A DNA stretch of 64,000 nt, taken from Microtetraspora glauca (GTDB lineage: Bacteria > Actinomycetota > Actinomycetes > Streptomycetales > Streptomycetaceae). The position numbers and the translations under genes were made by a program. The stretch lies in assembly GCA_000721275.1 (NCBI GenBank), contig JOFO01000017.1:1-64000 (forward strand). The letters run 5' to 3'. Every line of letters begins with the position of its first letter. Position 1 is the stretch's first letter. Below, in pieces: positions 53,336-63,574 of this stretch. The notes under the pieces were generated by a model. It did no database searches, was not told the DNA's origin, and worked only from the letters and a program-made list of their open reading frames with translations.

Positions 53336-54520
53336 TCAGCCGGCGAGGCCGGCGGTGAGCAGTTCCACGAAACCGACGTCCTCGCGGGCGACGCCGAAGA
53401 CTTCGGCGCGGACGAGGGTGCGCTCGGCCCAGGCGCGGTGCGGTTTCACTTCGTTCATCTTGTTGGTGTAGGCGGAGCGGAGGACTCCGCCGCCGTCCTG
53501 TTCGGGCCGGAGGATGTCCTGGGCGTCGCTCCACTCCTCGTGGCTGACCACCGACAGGGCGTGGACGGGCAGCACGTGGGTGGGGTGGATGCAGGTCTTG
53601 CCGAGGAGGCCGTTGGCGCGGTCGAGTTCGATCTCGCGGAGCAGGCCGTCCATGTCGTGTTCGATGAGGGCGGTGCGCAGGTCCTCGGCGCGGCCTTCGA
53701 GGAAGGGGCTGCGGCGCAGCTGGGGCTTGAAGATGCGCTCGCCGGGGCGGAAGTACTCCCAGACGGGGCCGGTGATGGTGAAGCCGCTGCCGTCGGCGCG
53801 GCCGAGGACGTTGACGACGTCGGAGATGACGTGGGCGACGACCTTGACGTCGTACGCGGTCATGTCGGGCGAGCGGCGGAGTCCGTAGGCGGAGCAGAAG
53901 TCGGTGACGCCGAGGCGGAGGGCGAGGACGTGGTCGCGGTACTTCTCGGTGACGGCGGCGATGCCGGCGAGGGTCTCGGCCCGGGTCTCCAGGTGGAGGA
54001 GTTCGGGGGACTCCAGGACGGGCATGGCGTAGAGGCGGCGTCCGGCGGTGCGCTCGGCGCGGGTGAGGGCGTCGAGGAAGGCGGCGCCGCGGGCCTCGGT
54101 GAACTTGGGGAGTACGAATCCGGACAGCAGGCCGACGGTGTCGCCGAGGCGGGTGACGAGGTCGGTGATCTGGCGGGGTTCGCGGACGCGGATGAAGAGG
54201 AGCGGGATGCCGGGGCCGTCGGCGGGGGCGGTGTCCCGCCGGTCGGTGAGGTCGCGGAACTGGCGGACGAGGTTGTCCTCGCCGGCCTCGACGTCGGCGT
54301 CGCTGATCGAGTCCTCCAGGCAGAGGACCATGGAGACGACGCCGCGGGCGGCCTGTTTGCGGATGTCGTCGGCGAGGCGGGGGCGGGTGGCGGGGCTGTA
54401 GAGGGTGGCGCCGAGGGCGACCGCGAGCACGCGTGCGGGCGAGTCGGCGGTGAATTCCGCCGGCTCGCGATGGAACAGCCCGCTCCGTACCGCGGAGGGG
54501 ATGTGCCCGAAATGACGCAT
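53336..54520 (-). CDS. HpcH/HpaI (CitE-like) aldolase/lyase family protein
   Basis: 394 residues. ALGATLYSPATRP, MVLCLEDSISDADVE (the metal/acid strand), GFVLPKFTEARG, MPVLESPELLHLETR (Glu) and LRLGVTDFCSAYGLRR are the barrel motifs of CitE-like lyases. In Ter-type gene neighbourhoods this protein works with a PRTase, HAD and ATP-grasp enzyme to make a modified nucleoside-like product, by prediction of others. First gene of the operon aldolase, PRTase-StiP, HAD; ATG at 54520. Divergent from the TerD gene. Confidence 0.85.
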   Translation of the reverse strand: MRHFGHIPSAVRSGLFHREPAEFTADSPARVLAVALGATLYSPATRPRLADDIRKQAARGVVSMVLCLEDSISDADVEAGEDNLVRQFRDLTDRRDTAPADGPGIPLLFIRVREPRQITDLVTRLGDTVGLLSGFVLPKFTEARGAAFLDALTRAERTAGRRLYAMPVLESPELLHLETRAETLAGIAAVTEKYRDHVLALRLGVTDFCSAYGLRRSPDMTAYDVKVVAHVISDVVNVLGRADGSGFTITGPVWEYFRPGERIFKPQLRRSPFLEGRAEDLRTALIEHDMDGLLREIELDRANGLLGKTCIHPTHVLPVHALSVVSHEEWSDAQDILRPEQDGGGVLRSAYTNKMNEVKPHRAWAERTLVRAEVFGVAREDVGFVELLTAGLAG

Positions 54521-54751
54521 GTGTGTCCCCCGTCTGCTTGCCTGGGCCCTGACGACATGTGGCCGGTAATAGTACGTAGGTACGGGTGTCCGTAGTTCCC
54601 GCTCCGCGTGAAATCCAGGTAACTCGTCCCTGTCGGGTCCCGCACCTCCACCCGTGTCCGCGCCGGTCCGTCCGGGGCGTACGGCGCCGCTCCGCTTCCC
54701 GCGGCGCCCCCGCGTTGTCCCCCGGTCGGGCCGGAGGGCAGGATGGCCGTC

Positions 54752-55648
54752 ATGACGCACGCGATGCTGAAGGGCTCGAACGTCCCTCTCGACACCGCGG
54801 CCGTACGGGCCGTGCTCCGCTGGACCCCGGGCCCCGGGGTCCCCGACGTGGACGCCTCGGCCCTGGTCCTGGGGCCCGACGGGCGGGTCCGCTCCGACGA
54901 GGACTTCGTCTTCTACAACCAGCCGCGCCACCCGTCGGGCCTGGTGCGGCGGCTGCCGAAGAAGCGGGTCGCGGACGCGCTGACGGACACGGTGGAGGCG
55001 GACCTGGGCGCGCTGGACCCGTCCGTGGACCGGGTGGTGCTGGCGGCCTCCTCGGACGGCGGGACGTTCCGCTCGGTGACGGACCTGCGGATCGTGCTGT
55101 ACGACGCCGCGGGCGGGGACGGGCGCGAGCTGGCGCTGTTCGACGTGACGGCGGAGACCGGCGAGGAGACCGCCGTCATCTGCGGCGAGCTGTACCGGCG
55201 GGGCGAGGGGTGGAAGTTCCGGGCGGTCGGCCAGGGCTATCCGACGGGCCTGGTGGGGCTGGCGACGGACTTCGGCATCTCGGTCGACGAGGAGCCCGAC
55301 GGGCCGCCGTCCGGCCCGGAGACGGCCGCCGGGGCGGCGGCGGACCCGGGGGCCGAGACCGCCTTCGTGGACGCGGCCGAGGGGGGTACGGGAGCGGGTG
55401 CGGGCGCCGGTACGGGCTCCGCCCCCGGGCCGGACCCCGACGCGACCGTCGTGCACGCGCCCCGGCCGCCGGCGCCGCCCGTGCCGCCGATGCCCGACCG
55501 GGCGCCCGCCTACGGCTACCCGCAGGCCCCGGTGCCGGGCCCGGCACCCGCGTACGGCTATCCGCAGCCGGTGCACACCGGGGCCGGTCCGGAGCCGGTC
55601 CCGGAGTTCCGGATGCCGCCGATGGGGCCGCAGTTCCAGCGGCCGTGA
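54752..55648 (+). CDS. TerD domain protein with Pro/Ala-rich tail
   Basis: 298 residues. The TerD domain (about 1-178) has VDASALVLGPDGRVRSDEDFVFYNQP, with the Asp-Asp calcium motif, [25 protein letters not shown] and TDFGISV. A low-complexity tail (about 190-298) contains AYGYPQAPVPGPAPAYGYPQ repeats. Calcium-binding TerD proteins act in stress and tellurite resistance. CAGGAT ends 7 nt before the ATG at 54752, so it is leaderless; the 54743 alternative overlaps the -10. Divergent from the aldolase. Confidence 0.85.
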   Translation: MTHAMLKGSNVPLDTAAVRAVLRWTPGPGVPDVDASALVLGPDGRVRSDEDFVFYNQPRHPSGLVRRLPKKRVADALTDTVEADLGALDPSVDRVVLAASSDGGTFRSVTDLRIVLYDAAGGDGRELALFDVTAETGEETAVICGELYRRGEGWKFRAVGQGYPTGLVGLATDFGISVDEEPDGPPSGPETAAGAAADPGAETAFVDAAEGGTGAGAGAGTGSAPGPDPDATVVHAPRPPAPPVPPMPDRAPAYGYPQAPVPGPAPAYGYPQPVHTGAGPEPVPEFRMPPMGPQFQRP

Positions 55649-55695
55649 CGGGGGCGGCGGGCCCGCCGGGCCCGGTAAGCCGCCGGGGGCCGCGG

Positions 55696-56433
55696 TCACG
55701 TCCGTGACTTGTAGCCGCGGCCCCACTGCAGGCCCCAGCCGTAGAGCCGGTCCAGCTCGGCCTGGAAGCCGTACACGAACCGCACCTCGCGGCGGACCAG
55801 CAGCTCGCCCTTGCTGTTGTCCACGGAGAAGACGGCGCAGGAGCGGGCCTGGGGGGCGCGCTCGTCGAGTTCGATCTCGATCCGGGGGCCGTTGCTCGGG
55901 TAGAGGGTGACCGTGGCGTGGGTGCGGTCGAAGGCCGGGGTCTGGTCGTAGATGTACGCGAAGAAGAGCAGCCGCTCGATCTGGTCCTGGTGATCGAGGT
56001 TGACGAAGATCGTCTCCCCGGAGGGGGCGCCGAACCGGTCGTCGCCGCTGAGCTTCACGTACGGGGCGGCGTTGAGGTCGCCGAAGAAGCCGCCGAGCGG
56101 CTGGACGACGCCCTTGCTGCCGTCCTTGAGCTCGTAGAGGCAGCCGAGGTCGAGGTCGACGTTGACCATGCCCTGGGTGTGGGCCTGGACGACCTCGGGC
56201 TTGAAGAACTGGGCGGGGTTGCGCAGCAGCCGGCCGCTCTGCCGGGAGCGGCCCTCGATGTCGGAGGTCCGCATCCGCCAGGAGAGGTTGACGCGGAGGT
56301 TGCCGGTGGCGCCGCCCTGCTTGGCCAGCGAGACCGTGGGGCGGCGCCGGGTCAGGTCGATGGTGTGGGACGCGCCCATACCGTTGTCGAAGGACGTCGT
56401 CCGCCCCGGAATCAGGTTGTCCCAGAAGGCCAT
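55696..56433 (-). CDS. TerA-like tellurium resistance protein
   Basis: 245 residues. MAFWDNLIPGRTTSFDNGMG is followed by a beta-rich core: RVNLSWRMRTSDI, MVNVDLDLGCLYELKDG (the acidic strand), FIFVNLDHQ-type FVNLDHQDQIERLLFFAYIYD and ATVTLYPSNGPRIEIELDE, closing with FVYGFQAELDRLYGWGLQWG. This layout matches TerA-like members of the TerD superfamily. ATG at 56433 with GGGGG ahead. It lies in the Ter cluster next to TerC. Confidence 0.75.
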   Translation of the reverse strand: MAFWDNLIPGRTTSFDNGMGASHTIDLTRRRPTVSLAKQGGATGNLRVNLSWRMRTSDIEGRSRQSGRLLRNPAQFFKPEVVQAHTQGMVNVDLDLGCLYELKDGSKGVVQPLGGFFGDLNAAPYVKLSGDDRFGAPSGETIFVNLDHQDQIERLLFFAYIYDQTPAFDRTHATVTLYPSNGPRIEIELDERAPQARSCAVFSVDNSKGELLVRREVRFVYGFQAELDRLYGWGLQWGRGYKSRT

Positions 56434-56537
56434 CGGGCCCCCACCCCCCACATCGGTCGCCTCGTCCGGCGGTCACACGCCTGCGGGGCGACCGGACGGG
56501 CCGGCCGCCCCGCAGGGAAGCGTTCCTCATTGTCCCC

Positions 56538-56590
56538 GGTGTCACACCCCGTGGCGGGGCGCACACCCGGGTGCAGGGTGTCACACCCCG
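56538..56590. repeat. Two 14-bp direct repeats GGTGTCACACCCCG around terC end
   Basis: Perfect copies at 56538-56551 and 56577-56590; each contains the odd-centre dyad GGTGT-C-ACACC. The second spans the stop of the TerC gene. They lie 105-160 bp before the TerA-like start, so they may be operators. Confidence 0.55.
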
Positions 56591-57723
56591 GAGCTCACCT
56601 CGGCCTTGTCGCCCGGGGAACCGCCCTCGGCCGCCGCCAGTGCGCGGTTGCGGCGGACGGAGGACCAGAAGGACCAGGCGATCAGGACGACGCCGATGAG
56701 GCCGGTGATGACCTCGTTGATCTCGTACCGGATGGTGACGAGGAGGAGGACGGCGAGGGCGCCGATGGCGTAGTGGGCGCCGTGCTCCAGGTACACGTAG
56801 TCGTCGAGGGTGCCCTGCTTGACCAGGTAGACCGTGAGGGACCGGACGTACATGGCGCCGACGCCGAGGCCGAGGGCCATGAGGACGATGTCGTTGGTGA
56901 TGGCGAAGGCGCCGATGACGCCGTCGAAGGAGAAGGAGGCGTCGAGGACCTCCAGGTAGAGGAACATGAAGAAGGCGGCCTTGCCGGCGAGCTGGACGGC
57001 GGAGACCTTCTTGCCGCTGCGCTTGGCCTCTTCCTCGGCCTCGTGCTCGCGCTCCTCTTCCTCCTCCAGCTTGTTCTCGAAGAAGCCGGAGAGACCGCCG
57101 ACGACGAGGTAGGTGATGAGGCCGGCGATGCCGGAGATGAGGACCGTCTGCGCCTTGTCGGCGTGCGTGCCGCCGTGCTGGTGGGCGTGGGTGGCGAGGG
57201 TCATCGAGGTGACGAGCAGGACGATCAGCGCGATGCAGACCGACAGCATGTCGACCTTGCCGAGCTTGGCCAGCGGGCGCTCCAGCCAGCCGAGCCACTT
57301 GATGTCACGGTCCTCGAAGATGAAGTCGAGGAAGATCATCAGGAGGAACATGCCACCGAAGGCGGCGATCGACGGGTGCGCGTCGGTGACGAGCTCCTGG
57401 TAGCGGTTGGCGTCGGTGAGCGCCAGGTCGACGGCCTCGATCGGACCGATCTTGGCGCTCACCGCGACGATCACGATGGGGAAGACCAGGCGCATTCCGA
57501 AGACGGCGATCAGAATGCCGATGGTGAGGAAGATCTTCTGCCAGAAGGCATTCATCTTCTTCAGGATGCCGGCGTTGACCACGGCGTTGTCGAAGGAGAG
57601 CGAGATCTCGAGGATGCAGAGGATCGCGACGATCCCGAACGCCTTCCACCCCCCGTAGAGAACTGCGGCGACCAGGCCGAGCGCGGTGATCGCGAACGAC
57701 CAGCCGAAGGTTTTCAGAACCAC
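56581..57723 (-). CDS. TerC/DUF475 family integral membrane protein
   Basis: 380 residues, about nine membrane helices. LCILEISLSFDNAVVNAGILK (about 35-55) and LYLEVLDASFSFDGVIGAFA carry the conserved acidic SFDN/SFDG pairs of the TerC fold, thought to bind metal. A charged loop EEEEEREHEAEEE (about 218-230) sits between helices. It probably forms a metal-handling membrane complex with TerD proteins. The start is GTG at 57723. Next gene upstream is a TerD. Confidence 0.88.
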   Translation of the reverse strand: MVLKTFGWSFAITALGLVAAVLYGGWKAFGIVAILCILEISLSFDNAVVNAGILKKMNAFWQKIFLTIGILIAVFGMRLVFPIVIVAVSAKIGPIEAVDLALTDANRYQELVTDAHPSIAAFGGMFLLMIFLDFIFEDRDIKWLGWLERPLAKLGKVDMLSVCIALIVLLVTSMTLATHAHQHGGTHADKAQTVLISGIAGLITYLVVGGLSGFFENKLEEEEEREHEAEEEAKRSGKKVSAVQLAGKAAFFMFLYLEVLDASFSFDGVIGAFAITNDIVLMALGLGVGAMYVRSLTVYLVKQGTLDDYVYLEHGAHYAIGALAVLLLVTIRYEINEVITGLIGVVLIAWSFWSSVRRNRALAAAEGGSPGDKAEVSSGV

Positions 57724-57752
57724 TGCCTACCCCATTGTGTGATAACGCGGCT

Positions 57753-58328
57753 TTACGAAACGTTGACCCCGAAGTCTAGAGCGATGCCCCGCAGCCCGGA
57801 CGCGTACCCCTGACCGACCGCCCGGAACTTCCACTCGCCGTTGTAGCGGTAGAGCTCGCCGAAGATCATCGCGGTCTCGGTGGAGGCGTCCTCGGAGAGG
57901 TCGTAGCGGGCGAGTTCCTGTCCGTCCGCCTGGTTCACCACCCGGATGAAGGCGTTGCTGACCTGGCCGAAGGTCTGGCCGCGGTTGTCGGCGTCGTGGA
58001 TGGAGACCGGGAAGACGATCTTGTCGCACTGGGGCGGCACGCGGGTGAGGTCGACGATGAGGGACTCGTCGTCGCCGTCGCCCTCGCCGGTGAGGTTGTC
58101 GCCGGTGTGCTCGACGGAACCCTCGGGGCTGCGCAGCTGGTTGTAGAAGACGAAGTACTCGTCGCCGAGGACCCGGCCGGCCTGGCACATGAGGGCGCTG
58201 GCGTCGAGGTCGAAGGGGGCTCCGGTGGTGGACCGCGCGTCCCAGCCGAGGCCGACGAGGACCTTGGTGAGGTTGGGTGCGGCCTTGGAGAGGGAGACGT
58301 TGCCTCCCTTGGCGAGCGTGACGCCCAT
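57753..58328 (-). CDS. TerD domain protein
   Basis: 191 residues. [20 protein letters not shown] opens the domain, [10 protein letters not shown] and [10 protein letters not shown] (two calcium motifs), [14 protein letters not shown] (a second acidic site), and ALDFGVNVS at the end. The domain is complete. It is a close paralogue of the 58472-59047 gene, an evident tandem duplication. ATG at 58328. Cytosolic stress protein. Confidence 0.9.
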   Translation of the reverse strand: MGVTLAKGGNVSLSKAAPNLTKVLVGLGWDARSTTGAPFDLDASALMCQAGRVLGDEYFVFYNQLRSPEGSVEHTGDNLTGEGDGDDESLIVDLTRVPPQCDKIVFPVSIHDADNRGQTFGQVSNAFIRVVNQADGQELARYDLSEDASTETAMIFGELYRYNGEWKFRAVGQGYASGLRGIALDFGVNVS

Positions 58329-58471
58329 GGTGTTCGGTTCCTCCCCGGTGGTTGCTGCTGCCATGAGGCACGTCCGGCGCCGCACGTGCTGTGCGGCGCC
58401 GGACGGCGTCGAGCGGGCCGCGGTCCCGGCCGCGGGGGCCGGGGCCGCGGACGGCCCTGAGGGTGTGCGGC

Positions 58472-59047
58472 TCAGACGTTGACGCCGAAGTCCTGCGCGA
58501 TGCCGCGCAGGCCCGAGGCGTAACCCTGGCCGACCGCGCGGAACTTCCACTCCGCGCCGTGGCGGTACAGCTCGCCGAAGACCATGGCGGTCTCGGTGGA
58601 GGCGTCCTCGGAGAGGTCGTACCGGGCGATCTCGGCGCCGCCGGCCTGGTTGACGACGCGGATGAACGCGTTGCGCACCTGGCCGAAGGACTGCTGGCGG
58701 TTCTCGGCGTCGTAGATGGACACCGGGAAGACGATCTTGGCGACGTCGGCGGGCACGCCGGCCAGGTTGACCTTGACCTGCTCGTCGTCGCCCTCGCCCT
58801 CACCGGTGAGGTTGTCGCCGGTGTGCTCGACGGAACCGTCGGCGCTCTTGAGGTTGTTGAAGAAGACGAAGTCCTGGTCGTTGCGCACCTTGCCGGCCTC
58901 GCTCACCAGGATGGCGCTGGCGTCGAGGTCGAAGTCCGTACCGGTGGTGGTGCGGACGTCCCAGCCCAGACCGACGGTCACGGCGGTGAGGCCAGGGGCC
59001 TCCTTGGTCAGCGAGACGTTGCCGCCCTTGCTGAGGCTGACTCCCAC
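58472..59047 (-). CDS. TerD domain protein
   Basis: 191 residues, the same length as the neighbour. [54 protein letters not shown] and QDFGVNV are all present, including calcium-ligand aspartates. The GTG at 59047 is chosen because GGAGGG lies 5 nt upstream; an ATG at 59062 would add MMEGL. Likely paired with the paralogue downstream. Confidence 0.9.
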   Translation of the reverse strand: MGVSLSKGGNVSLTKEAPGLTAVTVGLGWDVRTTTGTDFDLDASAILVSEAGKVRNDQDFVFFNNLKSADGSVEHTGDNLTGEGEGDDEQVKVNLAGVPADVAKIVFPVSIYDAENRQQSFGQVRNAFIRVVNQAGGAEIARYDLSEDASTETAMVFGELYRHGAEWKFRAVGQGYASGLRGIAQDFGVNV

Positions 59048-59212
59048 GAGTCCCTCCATCATTGGTTTTCAGGGGCAGCGCCCCCGGTCGTGCGTTGGCA
59101 TCGGATCAACGACTGGATCCTAGTGACGGGTTCCCCGTCGAAACAGGCGATTCGCGCGCGGAATCGGGGGATGTCGGCGGAAGCCGCCGATTCCGGTTGC
59201 CGCGGGGCGGAA

Positions 59213-59671
59213 TCAGAGGGTTTCGAGGGCCTTCACGTACGCGTCGAGGTCGCGGGCGTCGGGCAGGGCGTTGACGACCGTCCAGCGGACGACGCCCTCC
59301 TTGTCGATGATGAAGGTGCCCCGGACGGCGCAGCCCTTGTCCTCGTCGAAGACCCCGTAGGCGCGGGACGCCTCGCCGTGCTTCCAGAAGTCGGAGAGCA
59401 GCGGGTACTCCAGGCCCTCCTGCTCGGCGAAGACGCGCAGGGTGTGGATGGAGTCGTTGGAGACGGCGAGCAGCTGGGTGTCGTCGTTGACGAACTTCGG
59501 CAGGTTGTCCCGGAGCTCGCACAGCTCGCCGGTGCACACGCCGGTGAAGGCGAAGGGGTAGAAGAGCAGCACCACGTTCTTCTCGCCGCGGAAGTCGGAG
59601 AGCCGGACGGTGCGGCCGTGGTTGTCCTTGAGCTCGAAATCGGGGGCCTTGGTGCCGACCTCGATCGCCAT
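59213..59671 (-). CDS. Peroxiredoxin, AhpE-like
   Basis: 152 residues of the thioredoxin fold. Pro39-x3-Thr43-x2-Cys46 (PFAFTGVC) is the peroxidatic active site; Cys51 may be the resolving Cys. VGTKAPDFELKDNHGR and FIIDKEGVVRW are typical. It should reduce peroxides in the cytosol. ATG at 59671 with AAGGGA upstream. Stands alone on the minus strand after DUF3052. Confidence 0.88.
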   Translation of the reverse strand: MAIEVGTKAPDFELKDNHGRTVRLSDFRGEKNVVLLFYPFAFTGVCTGELCELRDNLPKFVNDDTQLLAVSNDSIHTLRVFAEQEGLEYPLLSDFWKHGEASRAYGVFDEDKGCAVRGTFIIDKEGVVRWTVVNALPDARDLDAYVKALETL

Positions 59672-59838
59672 CGCGTACGCATCCCTTCGACGGGGCCCGG
59701 CCTCTGGGCCGAACCGGTGAACCCCACCCTACGGCCTGCCCGGCGGGCGCCCGCGGGGCCGGGGACGGAGGCGTGCCGAGGGACGCGAGGGGGGCGCGGA
59801 GGGGGCGGGGAAGGGCCGGGGAGGGGCCGGGACGCGGG

Positions 59839-59870
59839 AAAGCCCCCGCCGGCGGACCGGCGGGGGCTTT
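59839..59870 (-). terminator. Hairpin terminator of DUF3052 gene
   Basis: AAAGCCCCCGCCGG-CGGA-CCGGCGGGGGCTTT, a 14-bp stem 15 nt after the stop on the minus strand. Confidence 0.75.
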
Positions 59871-59885
59871 CGCGCAGAAGGGGGA

Positions 59886-60308
59886 TCAGCGCTTGGGAGC
59901 GGCCAGGCGGGTGCCCGTCCAGTCCTTGGCGACGCTGATGCTCTTGGACTGGGAGAGCCCAGCGGTCTGCGCGGCATCGGTGATGTCGCTCGGCTCGATG
60001 TAGCCGTCGCGGCCGGTCTTCGGAGTCAGCAGCCAGATGTTGCCGCCGTCCTCCAGCAGACCGATGCTGTCCACCAGCGTGTCGGTGAGGTCACCGTCCT
60101 CGTCACGGAACCAGAGGACGACGGCGTCGGCGACGTCGTCGTACTCCTCGTCCATGAGCTCCTGGCCGATGACGGACTCGATGCCTTCACGGAGATCCTG
60201 GTCGACGTCTTCGTCGTAGCCGATCTCCTGGACCACCTGTCCGGGCTCGAACCCCAGCCTCGCCGCCGGGTTGGTCCGCTCCTCCGCGTGGTCCGCGGTC
60301 GCGCTCAC
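59886..60308 (-). CDS. DUF3052 protein
   Basis: 140 residues, acidic. RLGFEPGQVVQEIGYDEDVD, YDDVADAVVLWFRDEDGDL and DSIGLLEDGGNIWLLTPK are conserved blocks of DUF3052, an actinobacterial family of unknown function. The GTG at 60308 has a perfect AGGAGG site 7 nt upstream. Divergent from aceE, as is usual in streptomycetes. Confidence 0.9.
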   Translation of the reverse strand: MSATADHAEERTNPAARLGFEPGQVVQEIGYDEDVDQDLREGIESVIGQELMDEEYDDVADAVVLWFRDEDGDLTDTLVDSIGLLEDGGNIWLLTPKTGRDGYIEPSDITDAAQTAGLSQSKSISVAKDWTGTRLAAPKR

Positions 60309-60752
60309 GGCTTGCCTCCTGATCATGTAACGGAAAATGCTCGGGCCGCGCGTGCGCGCGGCGCTGGCCGTAGTCCACACGTGACGGGGCGGATCGCGCA
60401 AGTACCCGGCCGTGGAGACCGCCGAAACGGTGACGTTTGGGGCCGTCTCACCGCAACTTCCGGCGCCTTCCGACAGCGCTCCGTGATCAGGCGTACACGA
60501 TTCGTCCCGCTTCGCGGGTTTCTGCGGTTTCAGTCTGCCGAACGCTCCGCCGGAACGCATGCGCGGATTGGGCGTAAGGTTGCGATTTGACCGCACCCGG
60601 TGGGCAAGAAGGGCGCGGAGAGGGTTACCTCTCGGTAAAGATGACGTGTGCCGCGGGCCGGGTGGACGATGGACTTTCCCGGCCTCGGACATCCCGGCCT
60701 CCAAGGGGCTCCCCGCCCTCGCGGGGTTCCCCCCGACCAGCGAAGGAACAGC
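60309..60752. other. Long intergenic region between DUF3052 and aceE
   Basis: 444 bp with no supported gene. It holds the divergent promoters, the dyad at 60618-60633 and a long aceE leader (AAGGA 60743-60747 is its ribosome site). Confidence 0.6.
60618..60633. promoter_or_regulatory. Dyad GAGAGG-GTTA-CCTCTC before aceE
   Basis: A perfect 6-bp inverted repeat with a 4-bp spacer, 120 bp before the aceE start. Regulator unknown. Confidence 0.45.
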
Positions 60753-63485
60753 GTGGCTCCCGGATCCGATCGCAGTCCGATCATCATTGGCGGCCTTCCC
60801 AGCCAGGTCCCGGATTTTGACCCCGAAGAGACCCAGGAGTGGCTCGACTCCCTCGACGCGGCCGTCGACGAGCGCGGCCGGGAGCGGGCCCGCTATCTGA
60901 TGCTCCGGCTGATCGAGCGTGCCCGCGAGAAGCGGGTGGCCGTGCCCGAGATGCGCAGCACGGACTACGTCAACACCATCGCGACCAAGGACGAGCCGTT
61001 CTTCCCCGGCAACGAGGAGATCGAGCGCAAGGTCCTCAACGCCACCCGCTGGAACGCGGCCGTGATGGTCTCGCGCGCGCAGCGCCCGGGCATCGGCGTC
61101 GGCGGCCACATCGCGACCTTCGCCTCCTCCGCCTCCCTCTACGACGTGGGCTTCAACCACTTCTTCCGGGGCAAGGACGAGGGCGACGGCGGCGACCAGA
61201 TCTTCTTCCAGGGCCACGCCTCCCCCGGCATCTACGCCCGCGCCTTCCTCCTCGACCGGCTGACGCCGGCGCAGCTCGACGGCTTCCGCCAGGAGAAGTC
61301 GAAGTACCCGAACGGGCTGTCGTCGTACCCGCATCCGCGGCTGATGCCGGACTTCTGGGAGTTCCCGACAGTGTCGATGGGCCTCGGTCCGCTCGGCGCG
61401 ATCTACCAGGCCCGGATGAACCGCTACATGGAGGCGCGCGGGATCGCCGACACCTCCAAGTCGCACGTGTGGGCGTTCCTCGGCGACGGCGAGATGGACG
61501 AGGTGGAGTCGCTCGGGCAGCTCTCCATCGCGGCCCGCGAGGGCCTCGACAACCTCACCTTCGTCGTCAACTGCAACCTCCAGCGGCTCGACGGCCCGGT
61601 CCGCGGCAACGGGAAGATCATCCAGGAGCTGGAGTCGATCTTCCGGGGCAACGGCTGGAACGTCATCAAGCTGATCTGGGACCGCTCCTGGGACCCGCTG
61701 CTCGCGCAGGACCGGGACGGCATCCTGGTGAACAAGCTGAACACCACGCCGGACGGGCAGTTCCAGACGTACGCCACGGAGACCGGCGCGTACATCCGCG
61801 ACCACTTCTTCGGCGACGACCACCGGCTGCGGGCGATGGTCGAGTCGATGTCGGACCAGCAGATCCTGCACCTGGGCCGCGGCGGCCACGACCACAAGAA
61901 GATCTACGCGGCCTACGCGGCGGCCAAGGCCCACAAGGGCCAGCCGACGGTGATCCTGGCGCAGACGGTGAAGGGCTGGACCCTCGGCCCGAACTTCGAG
62001 GGCCGCAACGCCACCCACCAGATGAAGAAGCTGACGGTCGACGACCTGAAGCGCTTCCGCGACCGGCTGCACATCCCGGTGTCCGACAAGGAGCTGGAGT
62101 CCGGCCTGCCGCCGTACTACCACCCCGGGCGGGACTCCGAGGAGATCCAGTACATGCACGACCGGCGCAACGCGCTCGGCGGTTACGTGCCCACCCGGGT
62201 GGTGCGCGCCCGTCCGCTGGCGCTGCCGGACGACAAGGCCTACGCGGCCGTCCGCAAGGGCTCGGGCCAGCAGTCGATCGCCACCACGATGGCCTTCGTC
62301 CGGCTGCTGAAGGACCTGATGCGGGACAAGGAGATCGGCAAGCGCTTCGTGCTGATCGCGCCGGACGAGTACCGCACCTTCGGCATGGACTCCTTCTTCC
62401 CGAGCGCCAAGATCTACAACCCGCTGGGGCAGCAGTACGAGGCGGTGGACCGCGAACTCCTCCTCGCCTACAAGGAGTCGCCGACCGGCCAGATGCTGCA
62501 CGACGGCATCTCCGAGGCCGGCTGCACGGCCTCGCTGATCGCCGCCGGCTCCGCCTACGCGACCCACGGCGAACCGCTGATCCCGGTCTACGTCTTCTAC
62601 TCGATGTTCGGCTTCCAGCGGACCGGCGACCAGTTCTGGCAGATGGCCGACCAGCTGGCGCGCGGCTTCGTCCTGGGTGCCACCGCCGGCCGCACCACGC
62701 TCACCGGCGAGGGCCTCCAGCACGCGGACGGTCATTCGCACCTCCTCGCTTCGACGAACCCGGCGTGCGTCGCCTACGACCCGGCGTTCGGTTTCGAGAT
62801 CGCGCACATCGTCAAGGACGGTCTGCGCCGGATGTACGGCCCGGAGGCCGAGGACGTCTTCTACTACCTGACGGTCTACAACGAGCCGATCCAGCACCCG
62901 GCCGAGCCGGAGGACGTGGACGTGGAGGGCATCCTCCAGGGCATCCACCTCTACCGGCGCGCCGAGGCCGGCACGATCCCGGCCCAGATCATGGCCTCCG
63001 GCGTCGCCGTCCCGTGGGCGGTCGAGGCGCAGCGGATCCTCGCCGAGGAGTGGAACGTCAAGGCCGACGTGTGGTCCGCGACCTCCTGGAACGAGCTGCG
63101 CCGCGAGGCGGTGGCGGTCGAGGAGCACAACCTGCTCCACCCGGACGAGGAGCAGCGCGTCCCGTACGTCACCCGCAAGCTCCAGGGCGCCGAGGGCCCG
63201 TTCGTGGCGGTCTCGGACTGGATGCGCTCGGTGCCGGACCAGATCTCCCGCTGGGTCCCCGGTGCGTACACCTCGCTCGGCGCCGACGGTTTCGGTTTCG
63301 CGGACACCCGCGGCGCCGCCCGCCGGTACTTCCACATCGACGCCCAGTCGGTCGTGCTCGCGGTGCTGACCGAGCTGGCCCGTGACGGCAAGGTGGACCG
63401 CGCGGTCCTGAAGCAGGCGGTGGACCGCTACCAGCTGCTCGACGTGGCGGCGGCCGACCCGGGTCCGGCGGGCGGCGACGCCTGA
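60753..63485 (+). CDS. aceE: Pyruvate dehydrogenase E1 component, homodimeric type
   Basis: 910 residues, full AceE length. The thiamine diphosphate motif begins at GDGEMDEVE (about 244-252) and ends at [11 protein letters not shown] (about 273-283). [20 protein letters not shown] and [20 protein letters not shown] belong to the substrate/cofactor region. Oxidatively decarboxylates pyruvate to feed acetyl-CoA through E2. The GTG at 60753 has GAAGGA before it; upstream in-frame ATG codons lack a site. Single gene, divergent from DUF3052; a dyad at 60618-60633 may control it. Confidence 0.95.
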   Translation: MAPGSDRSPIIIGGLPSQVPDFDPEETQEWLDSLDAAVDERGRERARYLMLRLIERAREKRVAVPEMRSTDYVNTIATKDEPFFPGNEEIERKVLNATRWNAAVMVSRAQRPGIGVGGHIATFASSASLYDVGFNHFFRGKDEGDGGDQIFFQGHASPGIYARAFLLDRLTPAQLDGFRQEKSKYPNGLSSYPHPRLMPDFWEFPTVSMGLGPLGAIYQARMNRYMEARGIADTSKSHVWAFLGDGEMDEVESLGQLSIAAREGLDNLTFVVNCNLQRLDGPVRGNGKIIQELESIFRGNGWNVIKLIWDRSWDPLLAQDRDGILVNKLNTTPDGQFQTYATETGAYIRDHFFGDDHRLRAMVESMSDQQILHLGRGGHDHKKIYAAYAAAKAHKGQPTVILAQTVKGWTLGPNFEGRNATHQMKKLTVDDLKRFRDRLHIPVSDKELESGLPPYYHPGRDSEEIQYMHDRRNALGGYVPTRVVRARPLALPDDKAYAAVRKGSGQQSIATTMAFVRLLKDLMRDKEIGKRFVLIAPDEYRTFGMDSFFPSAKIYNPLGQQYEAVDRELLLAYKESPTGQMLHDGISEAGCTASLIAAGSAYATHGEPLIPVYVFYSMFGFQRTGDQFWQMADQLARGFVLGATAGRTTLTGEGLQHADGHSHLLASTNPACVAYDPAFGFEIAHIVKDGLRRMYGPEAEDVFYYLTVYNEPIQHPAEPEDVDVEGILQGIHLYRRAEAGTIPAQIMASGVAVPWAVEAQRILAEEWNVKADVWSATSWNELRREAVAVEEHNLLHPDEEQRVPYVTRKLQGAEGPFVAVSDWMRSVPDQISRWVPGAYTSLGADGFGFADTRGAARRYFHIDAQSVVLAVLTELARDGKVDRAVLKQAVDRYQLLDVAAADPGPAGGDA

Positions 63486-63574
63486 CCCCGTGACGGGGCC
63501 CGCGCGGCGCGGGCGGTGAGGGGCGGTGGGACCGGCGGTCCCGCCGCCCTTCGGCATTCCTTACGATGCCCGGC

